The notes beneath the pieces are model-generated. The model had not been told where the DNA came from. It worked only from the letters and a program-made list of their open reading frames with translations, and did not search any database. The translations under genes and the position numbers were made by a program. This document shows positions 8,539 through 15,891 of a stretch of 64,000 bases of DNA, piece after piece. Position 1 is the first letter of the stretch; every line of letters begins with the position of its first letter. The DNA comes from Burkholderia sp. BCC0506 (GTDB lineage Bacteria > Pseudomonadota > Gammaproteobacteria > Burkholderiales > Burkholderiaceae): positions 31,806 through 95,805 of the forward strand of contig NZ_CADFEN010000017.1 of assembly GCF_902833145.1 (NCBI RefSeq), read 5' to 3'.

Positions 8539-9171
8539 ATGCATGAAACGACCCTGCTGATCTTCGCCGCCGTCGCGTTCGTCGGCATCGCGACACCCGG
8601 CCCGACCGTACTGCTCGCGCTGACCAACGGCTCGCGCTACGGCGTGCGCCGCGCGGCCTACGGTTTCGCCGGTGCGATGCTGTCCGACTTCGTGCTGATC
8701 GTCGCGGTCGCGCTCGGCCTCGGCGCGCTGCTGATGGCGTCGGCGTTCTGGTTCTCGGTCGTGAAGTGGCTCGGCGCGGCTTACCTTGCCTATGTCGGCA
8801 TCCGGCTGCTGATGTCGAAGGGATCGCTCGACGTCGCGGTCGCACAGCGCGGCACGGCCTCCGGGCGCAACGCGTCGATCTTCGCGAAAAGCTTCCTGAC
8901 CGCGGTGACGAACCCGAAGGGCTATCTGTTCTTCTCCGCGTTCCTGCCGCAGTTCCTCGATCCGGCCGCGCCGCTCGTGCCGCAGTACGTCGCGCTCGCG
9001 GTCACGTTCGCGCTGCTCGACGGCGCGGTGATGTTCGGCTACGCGCTGCTCGGCGCACGCGCGGTGCGGCTGCTGAAGCGCTCCGGCGCGCTGTGGCTCG
9101 AACGCACGTGCGGCGCGATGCTGCTCGCGCTCGCCGGCTCGCTGGCGCTGTACCGGCGCCATGCCGCGTAG
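8539..9171 (+). CDS. LysE/RhtB-family amino acid exporter
   Basis: A 210-residue inner membrane exporter. It begins MHETTLLIFAAVAFVGIATPGPTVLLAL, in which the ATPGP segment and the following TNGSRYG match the conserved N-terminal region of the LysE/RhtB superfamily, and the TNPKGYLFFSAFLPQFLDP motif in the middle is also diagnostic. About six hydrophobic segments are visible. Family members export amino acids such as lysine, threonine or homoserine lactone. The start has GGGAG about seven bases upstream; an in-frame extension back to 8458 is not hydrophobic and is rejected. The next gene follows after twelve bases, so an operon with the acetyltransferase is likely. Confidence 0.88.
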   Translation: MHETTLLIFAAVAFVGIATPGPTVLLALTNGSRYGVRRAAYGFAGAMLSDFVLIVAVALGLGALLMASAFWFSVVKWLGAAYLAYVGIRLLMSKGSLDVAVAQRGTASGRNASIFAKSFLTAVTNPKGYLFFSAFLPQFLDPAAPLVPQYVALAVTFALLDGAVMFGYALLGARAVRLLKRSGALWLERTCGAMLLALAGSLALYRRHAA

Positions 9172-9183
9172 CGGCACGCTCCG

Positions 9184-9720
9184 GTGAAAATCGACCAGCC
9201 GCCCCGCGCCGGCCTCCCCGGCCTGTCGCTCCGGCAACTCGAGCGCGCGGACCTCGATGCGTGGTATGTGTACCTGTCGAACCCCGACGTCTTTCGCCAC
9301 ACGAGCTGGAACCTGCGCTCGCCCGACGATCTGCTGCCGCTGTTCGACAACATCGAATCGGCCGATCCGGATTCGATCCGGCGTCTCGCGATCGTCGACA
9401 CCGCGTCGGGCGCGCTCGCCGGGACGATCGGGCTGCATACGGTGTCCACCGTGAACCGCTCGGCGGAGATCGCGTACGACCTCGCGCCGTCGCACTGGGG
9501 GCGCGGTATCGCGAGCGCGGTGTGCGAGGCCGTCACCGCGTGGGCGTTCGCGCACGGCGGCTTCATGCGCATGCAGGCCGTCGTGCTGACGAGTAATGCG
9601 GGCTCCGCGCGCGTGCTGCAGAAGTGCGGCTACCGCTACGAAGGGCTGCTGCGCGCCTACAAGATGGTGCGCGGCACGCCGGGCGATTTCGCGATGTACG
9701 CGCGGCTCGCGACCGATTGA
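9184..9720 (+). CDS. GNAT-family N-acetyltransferase
   Basis: A 178-residue acetyltransferase of the RimJ/RimL-like branch. Motif A is visible as DLAPSHWGRGIASAVCEAV (about residues 99-117), which should bind the acetyl-CoA pyrophosphate, and NAGSARVLQKCGYRYEGLLR near the C-terminus is the typical B-motif region (N, then A-R-V-L-x-K-x-G). The start is GTG at 9184, twelve bases after the LysE-family exporter gene, so the two are probably cotranscribed; no other start lies between. The substrate is unknown; RimJ/L relatives modify ribosomal proteins, amino acids or drugs. Confidence 0.85.
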   Translation: MKIDQPPRAGLPGLSLRQLERADLDAWYVYLSNPDVFRHTSWNLRSPDDLLPLFDNIESADPDSIRRLAIVDTASGALAGTIGLHTVSTVNRSAEIAYDLAPSHWGRGIASAVCEAVTAWAFAHGGFMRMQAVVLTSNAGSARVLQKCGYRYEGLLRAYKMVRGTPGDFAMYARLATD

Positions 9721-9817
9721 CGTGCCCGCCGCGGCATCGGCCGCCGACGCCGCGACGCGATTGGACGACCCGCGCCGAATTGGCGACAATCGCCGTTCCC
9801 CTCATCGACCTGCCGCC

Positions 9818-10552
9818 ATGAAAATCGCCGCGCTCTCCGACATCCACGGCAACCTCGCCGCGCTCGACGCGGTGCTCGACGACGTGCGCCGCCGCGGCGC
9901 CGACGTGATCGTCAATCTCGGCGACATCGTGTCGGGGGCGCTCCATCCGGCCGAGACGGCCGATCGCCTGATCGCGCTCGACCTGCCGACCATCAAGGGC
10001 AATCACGAGCGGCAATTGCTGACGTTCGAACGCGACGCGATGGGGCTGTCCGATCGCTGGGCGCACGACACGCTGCGCGCCGAGCACCGCACGTGGATCG
10101 CCGCGCTGCCCGAACGCCTGACGCTCGACGGCGACGTGCTGATGGTGCACGGCACGCCGGCGAGCGACCTCGTCTATTTCCTCGAAACGGTCACGCCCGA
10201 CGGCTGCCGCGCGGCCACGCCCGACGAAGTCGCGCAGCGCGCGGGCGACACGGCGGCCTCGCTGATCCTGTGCGGCCACACGCACGTGCCGCGCACCGCC
10301 AAGCTCGACGACGGCCGGCTGATCGTCAATCCCGGCAGCGTCGGGCTGCAGGCGTACGCGGACGATCTGCCGCATCCGCACCGGATCGAGACCGGCTCGC
10401 CGCATGCGCGTTACGCGATGGTGTCGCGTACGGCGGCCGGCTGGAACGTCGAATTCCATGCGGTCGAATACGACTGGCACACGGCCGCCGCCGTCGCGGC
10501 CACGCGCGGGCGCGACGACTGGTCCGTCGCGCTGCGCACCGGCCGCTGCTGA
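9818..10552 (+). CDS. Metallophosphoesterase (YfcE/MJ0936-like)
   Basis: A 244-residue calcineurin-like phosphoesterase. All metal-binding blocks are present in order: SDIHGN (residues 7-12), LGDIVSG (near 34-40), GNHER (near 60-64), and CGHTHVPR towards the C-terminus. Family members are Mn2+-dependent phosphodiesterases or phosphatases of small substrates in the cytoplasm. The start ATG 9818 gives MKIAALSDIHGN, the standard family N-terminus, although the frame is open much further upstream. It lies about 100 bases after the acetyltransferase and converges with the histidine kinase gene. Natural substrate unknown. Confidence 0.88.
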   Translation: MKIAALSDIHGNLAALDAVLDDVRRRGADVIVNLGDIVSGALHPAETADRLIALDLPTIKGNHERQLLTFERDAMGLSDRWAHDTLRAEHRTWIAALPERLTLDGDVLMVHGTPASDLVYFLETVTPDGCRAATPDEVAQRAGDTAASLILCGHTHVPRTAKLDDGRLIVNPGSVGLQAYADDLPHPHRIETGSPHARYAMVSRTAAGWNVEFHAVEYDWHTAAAVAATRGRDDWSVALRTGRC

Positions 10553-10570
10553 CCCGCACGCCCTGCCGCG

Positions 10571-11893
10571 TCATCCCGCGTTCCTCAGCGTCAGCCTCGC
10601 TTCGAGCCCGCCGCCGTCGGGCCGGTTGTGCAACGTGAGCGAGCCGCCCATCGCAAGCGCGAGCTGCCGCGCGATCGCGAGGCCGAGCCCCGTGCCGCCC
10701 GTCTCGCGATTGCGCGAGGTCTCCACGCGCCGGAACGGCTCGAACACCGCGTCGAGCTGATCCTCCGGGATCCCGGGCCCGCGGTCGAGCACGGCGATCA
10801 CCGCGCCGCCGTCCGGCGCCGCCCGCACGTCGATCTCGGCCGCACCCGCGAACTTCAGCGCGTTGTCCACCAGGTTGCCGACGATGCGGCGCAGCGCCTT
10901 CGGCCGCGTGACGAGCGCGAGCGGCGCGCGGCTGTGCAGCGCGACGTCCTGCCCCGCATCCGTGTAGTCGCACACGATGCTGTCGAGCAGCGCGTCGAGA
11001 TCGATGCGGCGCGCGGCCTCCTCGGTGCCGTGCAGCGTCCGCGCGTACGCGACGCCCTCCTTCACCAGATGCTCCATCTCGAGCAGGTCCTGGCGCAGCT
11101 TTCCGCCCTGCGCGTCGTCGTCCATCACGTCGACGCGCAGCCGCATCCGCGTGATCGGCGTCTGCAGATCGTGCGAAATCGACGCGAGGATCTGCATGCG
11201 CTCGGCCATGTATTGCGCGATGCGGTCCTGCATCGCGTTGAAGGCCCGCGCGGCGCGCGCGACTTCCGACGGCCCCTCCTCGCTCAGACGCTCGCCCTTC
11301 AGGTCGGGGCCCAGCGCGTCGGCGGCCTGCGCGAGCTGCTTGAGCGGCCGCGTCGCGAGTCGCACCGCGATCCAGCAGCACGCGGCCAGCACCGCGAGCT
11401 GCACCACGAGCACGGCCGGCAGCCAGCCCGACAGCGGCACGGTCGACATCGGATGGATGTCGATCGTCAGCGGCGAGCCGTCGGTCAGCCGCAGGTGCAC
11501 CTGCAGATGCTCGCGGTCGCCGGGGATCGAATTCGCGGTCAGCGGGTAGTCGCCGCCGATGCCGTCCGAGATCGAGCGCTCGACGCGCGCCGACAGCCGC
11601 GCTTCCGGCGGCGTGCCGGTCTCGCCGGGCCCGAGGATGAACGCATAGCTGCGCCGCGCGAGACGCGGCAGCCAGGCCGTCCGCTCGGCCGGCGGCAGAT
11701 GGTCGAGCAGCGCGACCGAGCTTGCGACCTCGCGCTCGATGTAGCCCATCATCAGGTTCGTGGTCGCCTGGTCGCGCTCGGTCACGGTGATCCAGAACGA
11801 CAGCGTCTGCGCGAGCGCGAGGCCCACGCACAGGATCAGCGCGAGCCGCGCGAACAGCGAACGTGGCCAGTGCCACGGCGTGCGCGCGCTCAT
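10571..11893 (-). CDS. Two-component sensor histidine kinase
   Basis: A 440-residue membrane histidine kinase of the EnvZ-like group. TM1 is near residues 13-36, a periplasmic sensor region of about 120 residues follows, TM2 is near 157-178, then HAMP (TRPLKQLAQAADALG), the dimerisation box SISHDLQTPITR with phospho-acceptor His241, and the ATPase domain with N box NLVDNALKF, G1 DRGPGIPE and G2 GGTGLGLAI. The start at 11893 overlaps the response regulator stop as ATGA, so the regulator is translated first and the kinase is coupled to it. The stimulus is unknown; the divergent neighbour is an exported thioredoxin-like protein. Confidence 0.93.
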   Translation of the reverse strand: MSARTPWHWPRSLFARLALILCVGLALAQTLSFWITVTERDQATTNLMMGYIEREVASSVALLDHLPPAERTAWLPRLARRSYAFILGPGETGTPPEARLSARVERSISDGIGGDYPLTANSIPGDREHLQVHLRLTDGSPLTIDIHPMSTVPLSGWLPAVLVVQLAVLAACCWIAVRLATRPLKQLAQAADALGPDLKGERLSEEGPSEVARAARAFNAMQDRIAQYMAERMQILASISHDLQTPITRMRLRVDVMDDDAQGGKLRQDLLEMEHLVKEGVAYARTLHGTEEAARRIDLDALLDSIVCDYTDAGQDVALHSRAPLALVTRPKALRRIVGNLVDNALKFAGAAEIDVRAAPDGGAVIAVLDRGPGIPEDQLDAVFEPFRRVETSRNRETGGTGLGLAIARQLALAMGGSLTLHNRPDGGGLEARLTLRNAG

Positions 11894-12630
11894 GGCGTAC
11901 CGTCGACGGCGGTCACGGCCGACGAGAACACGTAGCCCTCGTTGCGCAGCGTCTTGATGTAGCGCGGTTCGCGCGCGCCGTCGCGCAAGCGCTGGCGCAG
12001 CCGGCTCACCAGCAGGTCGATCGAGCGGTCGAACGGATCGGACTGACGCCCTTGCGTGAGGTTGAGCAACTGGTCGCGCGTCAGCACGCGCTGCGGGTTG
12101 TCGAGGAACACGCGCAGCAGCCGGTATTCGGCGCCGCTCAGCGCGACCAGCGTGCCGTCCGCGTCGAGCAGGTGGCGCCCGGTCGTGTCGAGCTGCCATT
12201 CGCCGAACGCGAGCAGCGCGGCCGTTTCCGTCACCTGCATGCCGGGCGGCAGCATGCGCGCGCGGCGCAGCACCGAGCGGATCCGCGCGAGCAGCTCGCG
12301 CACCGCGAACGGCTTGGCCAGGTAGTCGTCGGCGCCCATCTCGAGACCGATGATGCGGTCGGTTTCCTCGCCGCGTGCGGTCAGCATCAGCACCGGTACC
12401 GTGCGGAACTTGCCGGCACGCAGGTCGCGGCACAGCGTCAGGCCGTCCTCGCCGGGCAGCATCAGGTCGAGCACGATCAGGTCGGGCGCGCCGTCGTCCA
12501 GCACGTTGCGCATCTCGCGGCCGTTCGCGGCCAGCGACACGCGCATGCCGTTCTTCTCCAGGTAGTCCGCGATCAGTTCGCGGATCGCGCGATCGTCGTC
12601 GACGATCAGCACGTGGTCGATCTTGTCCAT
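11890..12630 (-). CDS. OmpR-family response regulator
   Basis: A 246-residue regulator with a receiver domain (acidic DDD at 11-13, phospho-acceptor Asp55 in LDLMLPG, Thr84, Lys106 in AKPF) and a C-terminal winged helix of the OmpR/PhoB type (ALSGAEYRLLRVFLDNP, then SIDLLVSRLRQRL and the wing IKTLRNEGYVFS). It is cotranscribed with the histidine kinase through a four-base ATGA overlap. ATG 12630 gives the usual family N-terminus; an open extension to 12771 is unlikely to be translated. Target genes are unknown; the divergent thioredoxin-like gene, whose start is about 230 bases away, is a candidate. Confidence 0.93.
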   Translation of the reverse strand: MDKIDHVLIVDDDRAIRELIADYLEKNGMRVSLAANGREMRNVLDDGAPDLIVLDLMLPGEDGLTLCRDLRAGKFRTVPVLMLTARGEETDRIIGLEMGADDYLAKPFAVRELLARIRSVLRRARMLPPGMQVTETAALLAFGEWQLDTTGRHLLDADGTLVALSGAEYRLLRVFLDNPQRVLTRDQLLNLTQGRQSDPFDRSIDLLVSRLRQRLRDGAREPRYIKTLRNEGYVFSSAVTAVDGTP

Positions 12631-12863
12631 GAGTCGTTGCCGGTATCGGTGTCGGGGTTCGTGCGGGGCGATGTCCGCCTTTATACCGCACGGCGGGCAC
12701 GCGTTTGTATCCCAATGTATCCCGCTGCCGTGGCGACACACAACATTGCACACGCGCGGCCGGCCGGACACATCGCAGATACGTCGGCGCCGCCTAATGG
12801 GGCCTGTCGAAACCCGCCGGCCGCCGCCCTCGCGCCGCGGCCCGCAAAGATCAGGAGAACGCC

Positions 12864-13445
12864 ATGCTGCCCCGACTCAAGACCGCCGCCCTCGTCATCG
12901 CCCTCGCCGCCACGGCCGGGCTCGCCGCCTTCGCCGGCACCCGCGACGACACGGCCGTGCAGGCATCGCCGGCCGGCATGGCCGCGCCCGGCTTCACCGG
13001 CATCGAGCGCTGGCACAACAGCGCGCCGCTGACGCTCGACCAGTTGCGCGGCAAGGTCGTGCTCGTCGATTTCTGGACGTACTCGTGCATCAACTGCATT
13101 CATACGATTCCGTACGTGAACGACTGGTACCGGAAGTATCGCGACCAGGGGCTCGTCGTGGTCGGCGTGCACACGCCGGAATATCCGTTCGAACGCGACG
13201 CGAAGAACGTCGCCGATGCGATCAAGCGCTTCGACATCCGGTATCCGGTCGCGCAGGACAACCGCTACGACACCTGGCGCGCGTACGGCAACCAGTACTG
13301 GCCCGCGCTGTACCTGATCGATGCGAACGGCAAGATCGTCTATACGCGTTATGGCGAAGGCGGGTACGACAAGACGGAGGCCGCGATTCGGGCAGCGCTT
13401 GCGCAGGCGGAGGAAGGCATGAAGGGTGCGGCGCGCACGCAGTGA
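12864..13445 (+). CDS. Exported thioredoxin-like protein (TlpA/DipZ C-terminal type)
   Basis: A 193-residue periplasmic redox protein: signal peptide or anchor (MLPRLKTAALVIALAATAGLAA) followed by a thioredoxin fold with the active site WTYSCINCIHTIPYV. The CxxC with the SCINC surroundings is characteristic of the redoxin domain at the end of DipZ and related TlpA-like proteins. A TlpA-type insert containing VVVGVHTPEY and the cis-Pro region YWPALYLID are present. It would reduce or isomerise disulfides in exported proteins. A good ribosome binding site (AGGAG) precedes the ATG. It is divergent from the two-component system. Confidence 0.86.
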   Translation: MLPRLKTAALVIALAATAGLAAFAGTRDDTAVQASPAGMAAPGFTGIERWHNSAPLTLDQLRGKVVLVDFWTYSCINCIHTIPYVNDWYRKYRDQGLVVVGVHTPEYPFERDAKNVADAIKRFDIRYPVAQDNRYDTWRAYGNQYWPALYLIDANGKIVYTRYGEGGYDKTEAAIRAALAQAEEGMKGAARTQ

Positions 13446-13498
13446 CCCGAACGGGGCGCGGGCGCGAGATTCGCTCGCGCGCCGCGGCCCTCATGCGC

Positions 13499-14137
13499 TC
13501 AGGTGCGCTTCGCGTCGGCCTCCGCCAGCATCGCCTCGCCGATCGCGAGATTGCCGTGCGCGACCAGCGCCTCGCCCGCGCCGCGAATGTCGGCCTCGGG
13601 CTTGTTCTGCCCGAGCTTGCGCTTGCCGATGAGCTGCGTGATCCCGATCTGCAGCCCGACGATCGATTGCAGCATCGCGTCCATGTAGTCCGGCGGCGCG
13701 TCGCCCATCTTCCACGGCACGGGTTGCGACGCTTCGTGCGTGCGCGTCAGCCGCGCGACCACGCCGCGCACGAACTTCTCGTCGTCGCGCACCGTGATGC
13801 GGCCGTGCGCATGCACGACCCGGTAGTTCCACGTCGGCACCGCCCGGTGCGTCGCCTGCTTGCTCGGATACCAGGTCGGCGAGATGTACGCGTCGCCCGC
13901 GCGGAAGATCACGAGCACCTCGTCGCCGTCCGCGACGTCCTGCCAGACCGGATTCGCGCGCGCGACGTGAGCATGCAGTTCGCCGAGCCCGCCGTCGTCG
14001 CGTATCAGCTCGAACGGCAGGTGGATCGCATCGAGCCCGCTCTTGCCGTGCGTGATCAGGCTGCCGAACGGATGCTGCACGATCAGCTCGCGCAGCGCGT
14101 CGGGGTTGGGTTCGTTGTAATCGGCGGGGATGTACAT
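13499..14137 (-). CDS. PaiB-like FMN-binding protein
   Basis: A 212-residue member of the 'FMN-binding negative transcriptional regulator' (PaiB) family, a split-barrel flavin fold. Typical features are the start MYIPADYNEPNPDALRELI, HPFGSLITHG, HVARANPVW and PTWNYRVVHAHG. B. subtilis PaiB is linked to repression of sporulation and protease genes, but most relatives have no known role and may simply be flavin- or heme-binding oxidoreductases. The start at 14137 matches the family N-terminus. The gene is divergent from a MocR-type regulator and the shared region carries a palindrome, so it is the likely target of that regulator. Confidence 0.85.
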   Translation of the reverse strand: MYIPADYNEPNPDALRELIVQHPFGSLITHGKSGLDAIHLPFELIRDDGGLGELHAHVARANPVWQDVADGDEVLVIFRAGDAYISPTWYPSKQATHRAVPTWNYRVVHAHGRITVRDDEKFVRGVVARLTRTHEASQPVPWKMGDAPPDYMDAMLQSIVGLQIGITQLIGKRKLGQNKPEADIRGAGEALVAHGNLAIGEAMLAEADAKRT

Positions 14138-14203
14138 GTCGGCTCCACGGACGGACGGGGTGGGAATCGGGCGCGGGTGGCCCGTCATGCGTCGATTGTG
14201 GTC

Positions 14204-14235
14204 TCAAACTGGTTTATTCTGTAGAGCCGGTTTGA
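14204..14235. promoter_or_regulatory. Inverted repeat between paiB-like and mocR-like genes
   Basis: TCAAACTGG at 14204-14212 and CCGGTTTGA at 14227-14235 form an inverted repeat with one mismatch, fourteen bases apart. It lies within the divergent promoter region and ends 23 bases before the regulator start. MocR-type regulators commonly bind repeated sites in the intergenic region of their divergent partner, so this is a candidate operator. Confidence 0.55.
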
Positions 14236-14258
14236 AACAATTTCAGCAGACCAGAATC

Positions 14259-15767
14259 ATGGCAAGAACGGCCCGGATCGTCGAAATCCCGTCGCTCGGC
14301 GCGCTCGACCGCGCGGCCGGCGACCTGAGCCGGCAACTCGCGCAGGCATTGCGCGACGCGGTGCGCCGCGGCGACGTCCGCCCCGGCGACACGCTGCCTT
14401 CCACGCGGCTGCTGGCGGCGTCGCTGCAGGTGGCGCGCGGCACCGTCGTCGATGCGTATGCGCAGCTCATCGCGGAAGGCTTTCTCGAATCGCGCGGCGG
14501 TGCGGGTACGCGGGTCGCGCACGCACTCGCGGAACCGCCACCCGTCGGCGACCCCGAACCAACCACCCGCCATCAACGCCCGGTACGCGACGCCCTGCCC
14601 GAACCGGCCGCCGCCTTCGCGCGGCTTGCCACCGAATTCAGCCCGCTGCCGGCGATGCCGTTCGCGATCTCGGTGCCGCTCGGCCTCACCGCGCCCGACG
14701 ACATCTGGCGCCGGCTCGGCAATCGCCTGCGCGCGCGCGGCCCCGGCGCACCGTCCGGCTATGCCGACCCGCAAGGCGCGCTGCCGCTGCGCGAAGCGAT
14801 CGCCGATTACGTGCGCCGGTCTCGCTCGGTGCGCTGCGATGCCGGCCAGGTCGTGATCACGAGCGGCACGCAGCAGGGGCTGCATCTCGCGAGCCAGGTG
14901 CTGCTCGGTGAAAACGACCGCGCGTGGGTCGAGAATCCGGCCTATCGCGGCATCACCGCGCTGCTCGAAAGCACCGGGCGGCGCGACGCGATGGTGCGCG
15001 TGCCGGTCGACGCCGACGGCCTCGACGTCGACGCCGGCATTCGCGTCGCGCCCGATGCGCGCGCCGCGTTCGTCACGCCGTCGCATCAGTACCCGCTCGG
15101 CATGCCGCTCAGCATGGCGCGGCGCAATGCGCTGCTGGCATGGGCCCGCACGCATCGCGCATGGATCGTCGAAGACGACTACGACAGCGAATTGCGTTAC
15201 GAAGGCTATCCGTTCCCGTCGCTGCAGGGCCTCGCGCCCGATCGCGTGATCTATCTCGGCACCTTCAGCAAGATCCTGTTTCCGTCGCTGCGACTGGGCT
15301 ACGTGATCGCGCCCGACGATCTCGTGCCCGCGTTCTGCGGCGCGCGCGTGCTGATGGATCGCCACGCGCCGACCGCCGACCAGCACGTGCTCGCCGCGTT
15401 CATCGCCGAAGGCCATCTCGACCGCCACATCCGCCGCGTGCGCGGCGTCTATGCGGAACAGCGCGCGCTGCTGATCGACACGCTCGGCGCGCGGCTGCCG
15501 CGCGAGCGCGCGTGGGTGCAGCCGGGCGACCAGGGGATGCACGTCGTGCTGTGGCTCGCGGCAGGCATCGACGATCTCGACGTGGTCGCGCGCGCGGCCC
15601 AGGCCGGCGTCGCGGTGCGCGCGGTGTCGCCGATGTTCGCGCCCGGCACGGCCCGGCCGGGGCTCGTGCTCGGCTTCGGCGGATTCGGCCGCGCGCAGAT
15701 GGAAGCGGCCGCGCAGCGGCTCGCGGACGTGGTTTCGTCGGTGGAATCGCGGGCCCGCGCGCGGTAA
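14259..15767 (+). CDS. MocR/PdxR-type regulator (GntR winged helix + aminotransferase fold)
   Basis: A 502-residue chimeric regulator. The N-terminal GntR-type winged helix (about 18-90: DTLPSTRLLAASLQVARGTV, IAEGFLESRGGAGTRV) is joined by a linker to a class I aminotransferase domain. The PLP-binding lysine is Lys338 in TFSKILFPSLRLGY, and other family marks are VITSGTQQGL, TPSHQYPLG and EDDYDSELRY. Family members sense PLP or an amino-compound adduct and control a divergent gene; here the divergent gene is paiB-like, and a palindrome lies between them. The ATG at 14259 is chosen by homology; the frame extends upstream to 14130 through the operator. Confidence 0.9.
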   Translation: MARTARIVEIPSLGALDRAAGDLSRQLAQALRDAVRRGDVRPGDTLPSTRLLAASLQVARGTVVDAYAQLIAEGFLESRGGAGTRVAHALAEPPPVGDPEPTTRHQRPVRDALPEPAAAFARLATEFSPLPAMPFAISVPLGLTAPDDIWRRLGNRLRARGPGAPSGYADPQGALPLREAIADYVRRSRSVRCDAGQVVITSGTQQGLHLASQVLLGENDRAWVENPAYRGITALLESTGRRDAMVRVPVDADGLDVDAGIRVAPDARAAFVTPSHQYPLGMPLSMARRNALLAWARTHRAWIVEDDYDSELRYEGYPFPSLQGLAPDRVIYLGTFSKILFPSLRLGYVIAPDDLVPAFCGARVLMDRHAPTADQHVLAAFIAEGHLDRHIRRVRGVYAEQRALLIDTLGARLPRERAWVQPGDQGMHVVLWLAAGIDDLDVVARAAQAGVAVRAVSPMFAPGTARPGLVLGFGGFGRAQMEAAAQRLADVVSSVESRARAR

Positions 15768-15891
15768 AAGGTTGTCGGCGGGCAACAAACGTAATCGTCT
15801 GTAAATCCTGCAAGCAAACGGCCGTTTCGGCCATCGGCACCGGGGTTCCGTTTGCTAGGATCGCGCGTCTTCCCTCCGCGCTCCTGCCGCC

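Noticed and set aside
7555-9789. A 744-codon minus-strand frame through the LysE, GNAT and porin genes.
   Set aside because: Shadow frame; the genes on the other frames have clear motifs.
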